A stretch of 64,000 nucleotides of DNA, taken from assembly GCF_020042665.1 (NCBI RefSeq), contig NZ_CP083376.1, positions 1,462,001 to 1,526,000 of the forward strand. Reading direction: 5' to 3'. The position numbers and the translations under genes are program-made. The notes below the pieces were generated by a model. The model saw only the letters and a program-made list of their open reading frames with translations. It was not told the DNA's origin and did no database searches. Source of the stretch: Pseudoxanthomonas sp. X-1 (GTDB lineage Bacteria; Pseudomonadota; Gammaproteobacteria; Xanthomonadales; Xanthomonadaceae). This document shows, one piece after another, positions 29,335-37,597 of the stretch (positions are counted from its first letter, which is position 1; every line of letters starts with the position of its first letter).

Positions 29335-31033
29335 ACTGATGGCGTGGCTGGGACAGAGCACGCTGGCCACCAGCGCGGCGCTGCTCGTGGTGATGTCGCT
29401 GCGCAGGCCGCTGCGCGCGGCCCTGGGCGCCGGCGCGGCCTATACACTGTGGGCGCTGGTCCCCGTGGCGCTGATCGCGGTGCTGCTGCCGGCGCCAACG
29501 GCGCCGGTCGCGCTGATGCCGGTGGCGGTCGGGTTCGGCACGAGCCAGCCCGTGACGGCCTTGCCGCAGGCTTCCGACCTTGCGTGGACCAGCGTGCTGC
29601 TGGTCGTCTGGTCGATCGGCGCGCTGGCGATGGCCGGCCTGCAGCTGTGGCAGCAGCGGCGGTTCCTGCGCCGGCTCGGTCCGCTGCGGGTGCGCGGCCA
29701 AGGCCTGCGCGTGGCCGCGGTCAGCGCGGGGCTGCCGGCGGTGACCGGCGTGCTGCGCCCGCGCATCGTGCTGCCGGCGGATTTCCTGCATCGCTACGAC
29801 GCGGACGAACGCGCCCTGGTGGTCGCGCACGAGCGCCAGCACATCGCCTGCGGCGATCTGCCCTGCAATGCGCTGGTGGCGCTGCTGCGCTGCGTCTACT
29901 GGTTCAACCCGCTGCTGCACTGGGCGGTGGCGTGCTATCGCCAGGACCAGGAGCTGGCCTGCGATGCGCGCGTGCTGCGGCGGCATCCGCGGGCGCGGCG
30001 GGCGTATGCGCAGGCCATGTTGAAGACGCAGCTGGAGGTCTTCGCCCTGCCGGTGGGCTGCCACTGGCACACACACCCGATCAAGGAGCGGATCGCCATG
30101 TTGAAACGTCCCAGTCCCCGTCGTTGGCAGAGGCGTCTGTCCGCCGTCCTGCTGCCGGCGCTGTTCGCCGGCGGTGGCTATGTGGCCTGGGCGCAACAGC
30201 CGGCCGCTGCGCCGTCGGCGCATGCGGCGGCGCCCACCGCCGCGCAGTACGGCGCGAACCTGCAGATCGAGGTGGACGGCGAGCGCCACGCGCTGGAGAT
30301 GCACAGCGCGGCCGGCGTGCCGTTCGCCTTTGCCATCGACACCAAGGCCGGACACCGCTGGAGCGGCGAGCTGCGCGTCGAGCCCGATGCCCCTGGCCAA
30401 GCCAGGGTGCATGCCAGGCTGGCGCGGGACGGTGCCGACATGACCGGGCCGGTGCTGCTGATCGCGCGCCTGGGCGAGGCGGCATCGCTCAAGCTGACGA
30501 CCGGCCCGGTGCGGGGCGCCGCGCCCGGTGTGGCGTTGTCGGTGCGGGTACGCGCGCTGGATGTCCCGGCCCGTCGCGTCGCCGCCGCAGCGCCGGTGGC
30601 GCGCAAGCAGGTGGCGCGTGCGCCTGAGCAGGCGCAAGAGGAGGGGGGATCGCCCTTCGACTATTCCCGGCATGCGCCGCCGCGCTATCCCAAGGACGCC
30701 GCGAACAACGGCATTTCCGGGCGTGTGGTGATGCTGGTCGATGTGGCGGCAGACGGTTCAGTGCAGGACGTGCAGATTGAAGCATCCAGGCCCGCGGGCG
30801 TGTTCGAGGCCGTCTCGGTGGAAGCGGCACGCAAGTGGAAGTTCAAGCCGGTGTTGGAGCAGGGTCGGCCGATCGCCCATCGCGTGCGCGTGCCGATCGA
30901 CTTCGAACCGGATGCGCCAGCTGCGTCGCACGACGGCGTTGCATCCGCGCCTGCCCGCTCGCGTGCGCCAGCCGCTGGTGGCAGCGCCGTGGCGGACGTC
31001 GCAGCGCCTTCCCACTTCATGGCGAGTCGCTGA
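29324..31033 (+). CDS. M56 (BlaR1-type) membrane metallopeptidase fused to a TonB C-terminal domain
   Basis: This 569-residue inner-membrane protein has N-terminal hydrophobic helices. Its M56 zinc-peptidase motif is AHERQHIACGD (HExxH at residues 169-173), with ELACD downstream as the third-ligand region. A further membrane helix (VLLPALFAGGGYVAW) leads to a periplasmic part. That part ends in a TonB-like energy-transducer domain at about residues 445-525 (PPRYPKDAANNGISGRVVML; VEAARKWKFKP). Classical BlaR1 carries a penicillin-binding domain instead, so the sensed signal may differ. It overlaps the BlaI-type gene upstream and touches the lipoprotein gene downstream by one base. Confidence 0.9.
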   Translation: MSSELMAWLGQSTLATSAALLVVMSLRRPLRAALGAGAAYTLWALVPVALIAVLLPAPTAPVALMPVAVGFGTSQPVTALPQASDLAWTSVLLVVWSIGALAMAGLQLWQQRRFLRRLGPLRVRGQGLRVAAVSAGLPAVTGVLRPRIVLPADFLHRYDADERALVVAHERQHIACGDLPCNALVALLRCVYWFNPLLHWAVACYRQDQELACDARVLRRHPRARRAYAQAMLKTQLEVFALPVGCHWHTHPIKERIAMLKRPSPRRWQRRLSAVLLPALFAGGGYVAWAQQPAAAPSAHAAAPTAAQYGANLQIEVDGERHALEMHSAAGVPFAFAIDTKAGHRWSGELRVEPDAPGQARVHARLARDGADMTGPVLLIARLGEAASLKLTTGPVRGAAPGVALSVRVRALDVPARRVAAAAPVARKQVARAPEQAQEEGGSPFDYSRHAPPRYPKDAANNGISGRVVMLVDVAADGSVQDVQIEASRPAGVFEAVSVEAARKWKFKPVLEQGRPIAHRVRVPIDFEPDAPAASHDGVASAPARSRAPAAGGSAVADVAAPSHFMASR

Positions 31034-31707
31034 TGGCCGCGCAGCCGAAGAGCGTCCCACCCGCACGCTTTCGTGGGAGCCGCGATGGCGGCGACCGGGG
31101 CCTTCCCCGCAGAGCCTCATCGTTGCCTCTGTCTTTCGCCACGATCCTTGCGCTGGCGCTGCTCCTCTCTGCCTGCGCCACGCATCCGCTCGACCAGACC
31201 CAGGACACCCTGGTCCGCAATGCCAACGTCGATCAACGCATGCTGACCCCGGAGGGCGGCAACGGCGCCGGCAAGATCGAGCGCTACGCGCTGGCGCCGA
31301 CCGAGGTGTTCCGCATGCCGCAGCCGGTGCAGGCCGACAACCCCGCGCTGCCCGCCGACTCGCCGCGGCAGACGCTGGCGCCGACGACGGTCTGCGCGCG
31401 CGTGATCCTCGATGCGCGCGGCGCGGTGCTGCGTGCCGAGCCGCTGGCCGACCGCGATGAATGCGCCGCCGGCGCGCAGCCGGACAATGCCGACCTGGTG
31501 CAGGCGATGCTGGCCCAGGTGCGGCAATGGCGCTTCGAGCCGGCCGCCGTCTGCCATTTCAGCGCCGCGCATCCGCCGGCCGATCCGGAGCGCTGCGACG
31601 GTGCGCAGTCGGTCGAGCCGGTGCCGGTGACGCTGCTGTACGCGTTCACCTTCGAGGTGGAGCAGGGGCGCGTGCGCGTGGAGCGGGGCGGCGTGGGCGG
31701 GCGTTGA
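31033..31707 (+). CDS. Lipoprotein with weak TonB C-terminal-like domain
   Basis: This putative lipoprotein has 224 residues, and its function is unknown. The hydrophobic stretch FATILALALLLSACA fits a lipobox with Cys at about residue 49. The C-terminal half (VCARVILDARGAVLRAEPL ... LAQVRQWRFEPAAVC) resembles the strand-helix-strand pattern of TonB C-terminal domains, with pairs of cysteines that could form disulfides. The ATG at 31033 overlaps the preceding stop (TGATG), but residues 14-25 are encoded by a REP-like repeat and make the signal region unusually long. A TTG at 31123 would give a normal 18-residue signal. It is probably co-transcribed with the M56 gene. Confidence 0.7.
   Translation: MAAQPKSVPPARFRGSRDGGDRGLPRRASSLPLSFATILALALLLSACATHPLDQTQDTLVRNANVDQRMLTPEGGNGAGKIERYALAPTEVFRMPQPVQADNPALPADSPRQTLAPTTVCARVILDARGAVLRAEPLADRDECAAGAQPDNADLVQAMLAQVRQWRFEPAAVCHFSAAHPPADPERCDGAQSVEPVPVTLLYAFTFEVEQGRVRVERGGVGGR
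31073..31107 (+). repeat. REP-like unit inside the start of the lipoprotein gene
   Basis: The unit begins GTGGGAGCCGCGATGGCGGC and continues to CCTTCC. It matches the unit at 31725-31755 and its inverted partner. Such GTGGGAGC... units are typical intergenic repeats in Pseudomonas and Xanthomonadaceae genomes. Its position inside the frame suggests that the true start lies downstream. Confidence 0.55.
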
Positions 31708-31724
31708 TCGCCTGGGTGCGCCGG

Positions 31725-31807
31725 GTGGAGCCGCCACGGCGGCGATGAGGCTTTCCAGGTAAAACTCGTCGCCGCCATTGGCCAAAAAGGCGCAAGAGCG
31801 GCTCTAC
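31725..31807. repeat. REP-like inverted pair
   Basis: A unit starting GTGGAGCCGCCACGGCGGCG (31725) faces an inverted unit whose reverse complement starts GTAGAGCCGC and ends ATGGCGGCGAC. The pair lies between the lipoprotein stop and the converging flavin reductase gene and may form a cruciform or transcript hairpin. Confidence 0.5.
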
Positions 31808-31826
31808 AGGCGATTCCACTCGGCTG

Positions 31827-32385
31827 CTACAGCATCTCCGGCTTGAACAGGCCACGGCGCGAGCGTTCGGGGCCGGACACCATGAACTGGCCATCGCCAC
31901 GGTAGTGCACGGTGCGCGGGATCTTCGGCGTCGGCGCCACGTGCGCCTTGACCACTTCCCAGACGAACAGGTTGTGGCGCTCCACCAGCGCGTCATCGTG
32001 CAGGCGGCATTCGAAGCTGGCGTGGCACTCGGCGATCAGCGGCGCCTGGACCTGGCTCGCCGGCTGCGCGGTCAGGCCGAATGGCCTCGAACTTGTCGAC
32101 CTCGGTGCCGCTGCAGTTGCCGATGCGCACCACCGTGTCCAGCAGCGCCTCGGTCGGCAGGTTGATCACGCACTGGCGGCTGGCGCGCACCAGCTCGAAG
32201 CTGCGGTTGCCGTTGGCGATCACGCAGGCCAGCAGCGAGGGCGAGAACTCGACCACCATGTGCCAGCCCATGGTCATGATGTCGCGCGCGCCGGCGTGCG
32301 CGCTGCTGACCAGCACCACCGGACCGGGCTCGAGGAAGCGCCGTACCTGGTCAACGGGGAAGTCTTCCTTGGCGGGTGTCTTCAT
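31827..32385 (-). pseudogene. Flavin reductase family protein, broken by a one-base frameshift
   Basis: This would be an FMN-binding split-barrel flavin reductase of about 185 residues. The first frame reads MKTPAKEDFPVDQVRRFLEP, PVVLVSSAHAGARDIMTMGW and CVINLPTEALLDTVVRIGNCSG, then reaches DKFEA. There an extra base (T at 32082 on the plus strand) shifts it into a non-family tail. The next frame continues the family exactly (FGLTAQPASQVQAPLIAECH, HNLFVWEVVKAHVAPTPK, RGLFKPEML) to a stop at 31827. The span of 559 bases is one more than a multiple of three. Either a real recent mutation or a sequencing error would explain it. It lies downstream of modC on the same strand. Confidence 0.85.
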
Positions 32386-32444
32386 GCGGGCCCTGCACGG
32401 CGACGGCGGGCGGCCATTGCAGCGCCGCGGCCGTGCACAGCGTG

Positions 32445-33062
32445 TCAGTCCAGCACGTGCACCGCATCGGCCAGCTGCTGCACCTCGTCGGGCTGGTGGC
32501 TGACGTAGAGCATGGGCAGCTGCAGTTCGGTGCGCACGCCGCGCAGGTAGGGGATCAGCTCGCCGCGCCGCGCCGGATCCAGGGCGGACAACGGCTCGTC
32601 CAGCAGCAGCAGCGCCGGCTGCGACAGCAGGGCACGGCCGATCGCCACGCGCTGGGCCTCGCCGCCGGAGAGATTGCGCGGCCGCCGCTGCAGCAGCGGA
32701 CCGATGCCCAGCAGCTCGACCACCGCCTCGAAGCCGAAGCGCGCGCCGGCGTTGCGCCCGTGCGTGCCGTAGCGCAGGTTGCCGCGCACATCCAGGTGCG
32801 GGAACAGGCGCGCATCCTGGAACACGTAGCCGATCCGGCGCCGGTGCACCGGCACGTCGATGCCGGCTGCGCTGTCGAACAGCACCACGCCATCGACCGC
32901 GATGCGCCCGGCCACCGGCCGCAGCAGCCCGGCGATGGCATTGAGCACGCTGGTCTTGCCCGCGCCGGAGGGCCCGGCCAGCGCCAGCAGGCGCGCATCG
33001 CTGTGGATGCGCACGTGGCGGGTGAAGTGGCCGCGCCGCAGCTGCAGGTCCGCATCCAGCAT
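32445..33062 (-). CDS. modC: Molybdate ABC transporter ATP-binding protein, short form without MOP domain
   Basis: This ATPase subunit energises molybdate uptake. It has a Walker A motif (GPSGAGKTS), a signature motif (LSGGEAQRVAIGRALL), a Walker B/D-loop (LLLLDEPLSALD) and a switch histidine (YVSHQPDEV). At 205 residues it ends straight after the ATPase core, whereas Escherichia coli ModC has about 350 residues with a C-terminal MOP/TOBE regulatory domain. No frameshift remnant of that domain is visible downstream. The ATG at 33062 overlaps the modB stop. The long open frame upstream of this start is a shadow across modB and modA. Confidence 0.92.
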   Translation of the reverse strand: MLDADLQLRRGHFTRHVRIHSDARLLALAGPSGAGKTSVLNAIAGLLRPVAGRIAVDGVVLFDSAAGIDVPVHRRRIGYVFQDARLFPHLDVRGNLRYGTHGRNAGARFGFEAVVELLGIGPLLQRRPRNLSGGEAQRVAIGRALLSQPALLLLDEPLSALDPARRGELIPYLRGVRTELQLPMLYVSHQPDEVQQLADAVHVLD

Positions 33063-33760
33063 CACAGCACCTCGGTCTCGCGCCCGCGCTGGCGGCGCAC
33101 CAGCCATTCGGACAGCACCAGCGCGGCCAGCGAGATGCACACCGACACCGCCGCCAGGCGCCAGATGCCGGCCTCGGCGCCGGGCACCTGCAGCAGGCCG
33201 TAGATGGCGGCGGAGATGGTCTGCGTCTGGCCGGGAATGTTGGAGACGAAGGTGATGGTGGCGCCGAATTCGCCCAGCGCCTTGGCGAAGGCCAGCACCA
33301 CGCCGGCCACCAGCCCGGGCCAGGCCAGCGGCAGGGTGATGGTGGCGAACACCTTCCACGGCGGCGCGCCCAGGGTCGCGGCGGCGTGCTCCAGGCGGCG
33401 GTCGACCTGTTCGATCGACAGCCGGATGGCGCGCACCATCAGCGGGAAGCCCATGACCGCGCAGGCCAGCGCCGCACCGGTCCAGCGGAAGGCGAAGCGC
33501 ACGCCGAAGTGTTCCAGCAGCCAGGCCCCGATCGCCCCGCGCGTGCCCAGCGTCACCAGCAGCGCATAGCCCACCACCACCGGCGGCAGCACCAGCGGCA
33601 GATGCACCAGCGCATCGAGCAGCGCGCGCCCGGGAAAGCGCCGCCGCGCCAGCAGCCAGGCCACCGCCACCGCCGCCGGCAGGCTGCACACGGCCGCCAC
33701 CGCGGCCACCTTCAGGCTCAGGGCGATGGCGGTGAGTTCTTCGGGCGAGAAACCGAACAC
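33062..33760 (-). CDS. modB: Molybdate ABC transporter permease
   Basis: This membrane subunit of the molybdate transporter has 232 residues and about five or six hydrophobic helices. The EAA-type loop that contacts ModC reads EHAAATLGAPPWKVFATITLPLAWPG across two helices. LPLVLPPVVVGYALL and AFAKALGEFGATITFVSN are typical of ModB. It starts with GTG at 33760, three bases after the modA stop, and overlaps modC by three bases. The order modA, modB, modC is the usual operon. Confidence 0.94.
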   Translation of the reverse strand: MFGFSPEELTAIALSLKVAAVAAVCSLPAAVAVAWLLARRRFPGRALLDALVHLPLVLPPVVVGYALLVTLGTRGAIGAWLLEHFGVRFAFRWTGAALACAVMGFPLMVRAIRLSIEQVDRRLEHAAATLGAPPWKVFATITLPLAWPGLVAGVVLAFAKALGEFGATITFVSNIPGQTQTISAAIYGLLQVPGAEAGIWRLAAVSVCISLAALVLSEWLVRRQRGRETEVL

Positions 33761-33763
33761 GCC

Positions 33764-34543
33764 TTAGCGCAGCACCGTGAAGCCATGCTGGCGGAAGATC
33801 GCCTGCGCGGCCGGGCTGGCCAGCCACTGCACGAAGGCGGCGCGCGCCGGCGCGGTGCCGGCGTTGAGCGTGGCCACCGGATAGACGATGGCCGGATGGC
33901 TGGAGGCGGGGAAGGTGTCGACCACGCGCACGGTGGGGTCGGCCGCCGCGTCGGAGCCGTAGACGATGCCCAGCGGCGATTCGCCGCGCGAGACCAGCAG
34001 CAGCGCCGAACGCACGCTGTCCGACTCGGCCAGCCGGCCCTGCACCCCGTCCCACAGCCGCAGCGAGGTCAGCGCCGCCTTGGCGTACTTGCCGGCGGGC
34101 ACGGCGTTGACCTGGCCGACCGCCAGGCGGCCTTCGCCCAGCGCCTTGTTCAGCGCGTCGGGCTGGGTGAGCCTGACCTGCACGGCGCTGGCCTTGGGCG
34201 CGACCAGCACCAGGGTGTTGCCGAGCAGATTGTGGCGGCTGGCCGGGTCGATCAGCGCACGCTGCTGCAGATAGTCCATCCATTCCAGGTCGGCCGAGAC
34301 GAACACGTCGGCCGGCGCGCCCTGTTCGATCTGGCGCGCCAGCGTCGAGCTGGCGGCGTAGGACACGGTGACCGGGGTGCCGGTGGTCGTCCGGTAGAGC
34401 GCGGCGGCCTGGTCCATCGACTCCTTCAGGCTGGCGGCGGCGAACACCGTGACCGGCGTGGGCTCGGCCGCCTGCGCGACTAGCGCGGTGGTGGCGAACA
34501 GGACCAGGCCTGCGCGCAGCAGGCGGGAGAACAGGCAGGTCAT
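33764..34543 (-). CDS. modA: Molybdate ABC transporter substrate-binding protein
   Basis: This periplasmic molybdate/tungstate-binding protein has 259 residues. The signal peptide ends ALVAQAAEP, and the mature part starts [16 protein letters not shown], the ModA hallmark whose serines contact the oxyanion. [29 protein letters not shown] and [10 protein letters not shown] are further family blocks. The ATG at 34543 is chosen because the signal peptide begins there ([16 protein letters not shown]). It heads modABC on the minus strand and is divergent from the OsmC-like gene across about 160 bases. No ModE-type site could be assigned. Confidence 0.94.
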   Translation of the reverse strand: MTCLFSRLLRAGLVLFATTALVAQAAEPTPVTVFAAASLKESMDQAAALYRTTTGTPVTVSYAASSTLARQIEQGAPADVFVSADLEWMDYLQQRALIDPASRHNLLGNTLVLVAPKASAVQVRLTQPDALNKALGEGRLAVGQVNAVPAGKYAKAALTSLRLWDGVQGRLAESDSVRSALLLVSRGESPLGIVYGSDAAADPTVRVVDTFPASSHPAIVYPVATLNAGTAPARAAFVQWLASPAAQAIFRQHGFTVLR

Positions 34544-34703
34544 CGCAATGGCGTCTCGTGGCGGCCGCTCAGGGAACCGGAGTATCGCGCGACACGGCCA
34601 TGGCGGAGGTGAGAACAGGCGCGACGGAGCGTTCGACCCGGCACGCCACGACCGCAAGGCGCGCGGAGTAGGCTGGCCGTCCCGTCCACAGGCCAGCCCC
34701 GCC

Positions 34704-35183
34704 ATGACCACCGCCGCCCCGATCACCGTCGTGCTGGAACAGGAGCAGGACTTCGTGTTCCGCATCCATTTCGAGGGCATCGACGCGCCCGACGTGCTGT
34801 CCGACGAAGGCGCACCGCTGGGCCACGACCACGGGCCGCGGCCCTCGCACCTGCTGCTGGCCGCGATCGCCAACTGCCTCTCCGCCAGCCTGCTGTTCGC
34901 GCTGCGCAAGTACAAGAATGCGCCCGGCCGGCTACGCGCCTCGATCAGCGCGGTGGGCGAGCGCAACGCCGAAGGTCGCGTGCGCCTGCCGCGCGCGCAG
35001 GTCACCCTGCAGCTGCCCGAAGGCAGTGCGGACTACCAGCACCTGGAGCGGGTGCTGGCGACCTTCGAAGACTTCTGCACCGTCACCCAGAGCGTGCGCC
35101 AGGGCATCGACGTGCAGGTTGAGGTGCGCGACGCCCAGGGCCAGCTGCTGTTGGGCCAGGCGCCGGCCGAGGCGGTCCTGTGA
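34704..35183 (+). CDS. OsmC family protein
   Basis: OsmC/Ohr-type proteins are small thiol-dependent peroxidases. The 159-residue product has the family core [24 protein letters not shown], quoted in part here, where the cysteine (NCLSA) corresponds to the first catalytic cysteine. The second is probably in [17 protein letters not shown] near residue 133. The N-terminus is a beta-strand region. It overlaps trxC by four bases, so the pair may be a redox operon in which thioredoxin 2 recycles the OsmC-type enzyme; that is an inference from position. Confidence 0.82.
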   Translation: MTTAAPITVVLEQEQDFVFRIHFEGIDAPDVLSDEGAPLGHDHGPRPSHLLLAAIANCLSASLLFALRKYKNAPGRLRASISAVGERNAEGRVRLPRAQVTLQLPEGSADYQHLERVLATFEDFCTVTQSVRQGIDVQVEVRDAQGQLLLGQAPAEAVL

Positions 35184-35623
35184 GCGCGCCGCCGCTGCTG
35201 ATCGCCTGCCCGCACTGCCAGGCGCGCAACCGCGTGCCGGCCGAACGCCTGGCCGAGGCGCCGACCTGCGGCCGCTGCCACCAGGCCTTGTTCACCGGCC
35301 ATCCGCTGGCGCTGGACGCCGGCACGTTCGACCTGCATGCGCGCGACAGCGATCTGCCGCTGCTGGTGGATTTCTGGGCGCCGTGGTGCGGGCCGTGCCG
35401 GGTGATGGCGCCGCAGTTCGAGGCCGCCGCCAAGCAGCTGGAGCCGCGCATGCGCCTGGCCAAGGTCGATACCGAGGCGCAGCCGGCGCTGGGCGCGCGC
35501 TTCGCCATCCGCAGCATTCCGACGATGGCCGTGTTCCTGCATGGCCGCGAGCTGGGCCGGCAGTCCGGCGCGCTGCAGGCGGCGCAGATCGTGCAATGGG
35601 CACGGCGCGTGGCGCAGGGCTGA
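35180..35623 (+). CDS. trxC: Thioredoxin 2 (zinc-finger thioredoxin)
   Basis: This cytoplasmic thioredoxin has an N-terminal zinc ribbon formed by Cys10, Cys13, Cys30 and Cys33 (CPHC ... CGRC) and an active site WCGPC at residues 69-73. The cis-proline loop is RSIPTMAVF. The 147-residue length matches TrxC. It starts with GTG at 35180, overlapping the stop of the OsmC-like gene. TrxC is typically induced by oxidative stress, which suits this neighbourhood. Confidence 0.94.
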   Translation: MSAPPLLIACPHCQARNRVPAERLAEAPTCGRCHQALFTGHPLALDAGTFDLHARDSDLPLLVDFWAPWCGPCRVMAPQFEAAAKQLEPRMRLAKVDTEAQPALGARFAIRSIPTMAVFLHGRELGRQSGALQAAQIVQWARRVAQG

Positions 35624-35671
35624 GCAGGGTCGGGCAGCGAAGCGCCACGGGTGCCGCGGAAAACTTCCTGT

Positions 35672-35758
35672 CGTCGTTCCCGCGAACGCGGGGTCCCAGC
35701 GGCTTTTGCGGGGGCCGGACGGAAGTCGCTGGATATCTCCGCGTTCGCGGGGATGACG
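35672..35758. repeat. Imperfect inverted-repeat element (palindromic intergenic repeat)
   Basis: The arms at 35672-35705 and 35723-35758 are near reverse complements. The outer ends read CGTCGTTCCCGCGAACGCGG and CCGCGTTCGCGGGGATGACG, and the middle contains CCCAGCGGCTT facing AAGTCGCTGG. Elements of this type, marked by GTTCGCGGGAATGACG, are scattered between genes in Xanthomonadaceae. It lies between trxC and the converging AmpD-like gene, where it could also terminate transcription from both sides. Confidence 0.7.
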
Positions 35759-35814
35759 GCCGCGGGTTCGCAGCATGAAACCCGATGCCACTGCCCATCG
35801 CCACCGCCCATCGC

Positions 35815-36378
35815 TCAGGGCAGCAACCGCTCCAGCCCCGCGCGCGCCAGGACGCGTTCCCACGGGAACAGCGGTCCCGGGTCGCGCTTGCGTGCGACCA
35901 GCACGGTGGGCGCGTCCTCGGCGGGCACCTGGGCGGTGTCCAGGTCCTCGTGTCCGGCGATCCAGCGCAGGGCCGGCAGCGTCTGCCGCAGCCGGTCGAG
36001 CAGGGCGAGCAGGGCCTCGATCTGGGCCTCGGGATAGGGCTCGTCCATTGCCTGATGGTCGGCGTGCAGCCAGTGCGGGTAGCGGCCGCGGTTGACCAGT
36101 TCGATGCCGACGCTGCGCGCGTTGAGGCCTCGCACATGGTGGGCGACGCGTTCGGGCGCGATCCACTGCTGCACGCCGCCGTCGCGGTCGATGTACCAGT
36201 GCCCGCTGTTGCCGGTGCCCGAGGCATAGCGCGGCTGTTCGCCGTAGTGGCGCGCGGTGGCCAGGTCCGGCAGCTCGGTGCAGTGGATGACCACCAGGTC
36301 GATCCGGTCCAGGGGCCGCGCCTCCAGCAGGTCCTGGTAGGGCAGGGGATCGGCGGTGATCGGCAAGGCATCGGGCAT
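35815..36378 (-). CDS. ampD: N-acetylmuramoyl-L-alanine amidase (Amidase_2, AmpD-like)
   Basis: This amidase cleaves the bond between muramic acid and the stem peptide; AmpD recycles anhydro-muropeptides in the cytoplasm. The 187-residue product has no signal peptide. Zinc ligands fit His32 (VVIHCTE) and the later AGHEDLDT, and the substrate-side motif is HHVRGLNARSVGIELVN. The start at 36378 is preferred, because the 75 residues in the open frame upstream are not amidase-like. It lies convergent to trxC and divergent from the MOSC gene. Involvement in beta-lactamase induction is possible but not shown here. Confidence 0.87.
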   Translation of the reverse strand: MPDALPITADPLPYQDLLEARPLDRIDLVVIHCTELPDLATARHYGEQPRYASGTGNSGHWYIDRDGGVQQWIAPERVAHHVRGLNARSVGIELVNRGRYPHWLHADHQAMDEPYPEAQIEALLALLDRLRQTLPALRWIAGHEDLDTAQVPAEDAPTVLVARKRDPGPLFPWERVLARAGLERLLP

Positions 36379-36469
36379 GGGCGCCGATGCTACACGGGCG
36401 GGCCGCGGGCGAGGGCGGGGTAAACTGCGCGTCCCCGGCGCCAGGCGCCGCCTGTCGCGTCCGATCCGC

Positions 36470-36961
36470 ATGCCGCTCAATCCCGATTCCCCTCTGGCCA
36501 GGCTGATGGCCACCCTGCCGCGCCCAGGCACGGTGGAATGGATCGGGCTGCGCCCGGCGCGCGATGTGCCGATGCAGGCCGTCCAGCACGTCCAGGCCGG
36601 CACCGGCGGCGGCCTGGAAGGCGATCGCTACAAGGGCGGCAGCGGCAAGCGCGGCCTGACCCTGATCCAGGCCGAGCATCTGCCCGTGATCGCCACGCTG
36701 GCCGGGCTGGACGCGGTGCAGGCGGCCACCCTGCGCCGCAACGTGGTGGTGCGGGGCATCCCGCTGATCGCGTTGAAGGAGCGCCGCTTCCGCATCGGCA
36801 GCGTGGTGCTGGAAGGCACCGAGCCATGCGATCCGTGCTCGCGCATGGAGGACGCGCTGGGCGCCGGCGGCTACAACGCCATGCGCGGCCATGGCGGCCT
36901 GTGCGCGCGCATCCTCGAAGGCGGCAGCTTCGCGGTGGGCGATGCGGTGGTGCCGCTGTGA
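36470..36961 (+). CDS. MOSC domain-containing protein
   Basis: MOSC domains bind or deliver sulfurated molybdenum cofactor. The 163-residue product is a stand-alone MOSC domain, with TGGGLEGDRYKGGSGKRGLTL in the middle (here given at 20 or so residues only as a marker) and the conserved cysteine segment EPCDPCSRMED. It ends ARILEGGSFAVGDAV. Stand-alone members are similar to YiiM. The ATG at 36470 excludes a basic non-conserved upstream stretch. Its stop overlaps the GTG of the next gene. Confidence 0.86.
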   Translation: MPLNPDSPLARLMATLPRPGTVEWIGLRPARDVPMQAVQHVQAGTGGGLEGDRYKGGSGKRGLTLIQAEHLPVIATLAGLDAVQAATLRRNVVVRGIPLIALKERRFRIGSVVLEGTEPCDPCSRMEDALGAGGYNAMRGHGGLCARILEGGSFAVGDAVVPL

Positions 36962-37485
36962 TCCGCGGCCACGTCATCCTCTCGCACGGCTTCGAGAGCG
37001 GGCCGGACGCGACCAAGGTCACCGCGCTGGCGCAGGTCGCCCAGGCCGCCGGCTGGACCAGCGAGCGGCCGGACTTCACCGACCTGGACGCGCGCAGCGA
37101 CCTGAGCCAGCTCGGCGATGTCGGCGCGCGCCTGGCGCGCCTGCGCACGCTGGCCGAAGCCGCCGCGCGCAGGGGGCCGCTGGTGCTGGTCGGCTCCAGC
37201 CTCGGCGCCTATACCTCGGCCCAGGTGTCGCTGCAGGTGCCGGTGCATGGGCTGTTCCTGATGGCGCCGCCGACCGCGCTGGGGCCGATGCCCGCCCTGG
37301 ACGCGGCGCAGGTGCCGCTGTCGGTCATCCATGGCTGGGACGATGAGCTGATCCCCGCCCGCAATGTCATCGACTGGGCCCAGGCCCGCCGCGCCCGCCT
37401 GCTGCTGGTCAACGACGACCATCGCCTGGCCAACCACGTCGAGGCCGCGGCTGCGGCGTTCGGCGAGCTGCTGGCGGGGCTTTAG
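36958..37485 (+). CDS. Small alpha/beta-fold hydrolase (YqiA/RBBP9-like)
   Basis: This 175-residue alpha/beta-hydrolase begins VIRGHVILSHGFESGPDATK and has the nucleophile elbow GSSLGAYTS. The acid lies near HGWDDELIPA and the histidine in NDDHRLANH. The short length and motifs match YqiA-type serine hydrolases; the substrate is unknown. It starts with GTG at 36958, overlapping the MOSC stop by four bases. Confidence 0.82.
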   Translation: MIRGHVILSHGFESGPDATKVTALAQVAQAAGWTSERPDFTDLDARSDLSQLGDVGARLARLRTLAEAAARRGPLVLVGSSLGAYTSAQVSLQVPVHGLFLMAPPTALGPMPALDAAQVPLSVIHGWDDELIPARNVIDWAQARRARLLLVNDDHRLANHVEAAAAAFGELLAGL

Positions 37486-37487
37486 GC

Positions 37488-37575
37488 AGGAGTGAGCGGC
37501 GTGGGGCGAGGAGCGAGTCACAGCAACCATCTTCTCCACCTCCCCCGCGCCTGATCTCACTCACGCCGCACTCCT
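37488..37575. repeat. Inverted repeat between the hydrolase gene and rlmKL
   Basis: AGGAGTGAGCGGCGTGG at 37488-37504 is nearly reverse-complementary to CACGCCGCACTCCT at 37562-37575. Similar GAGTGAG/CTCACTC motifs occur near 15660-15830 upstream of tkt. The function is unknown. Confidence 0.4.
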
Positions 37576-37597
37576 CTTCACTCACGCCTGGCTTTTT

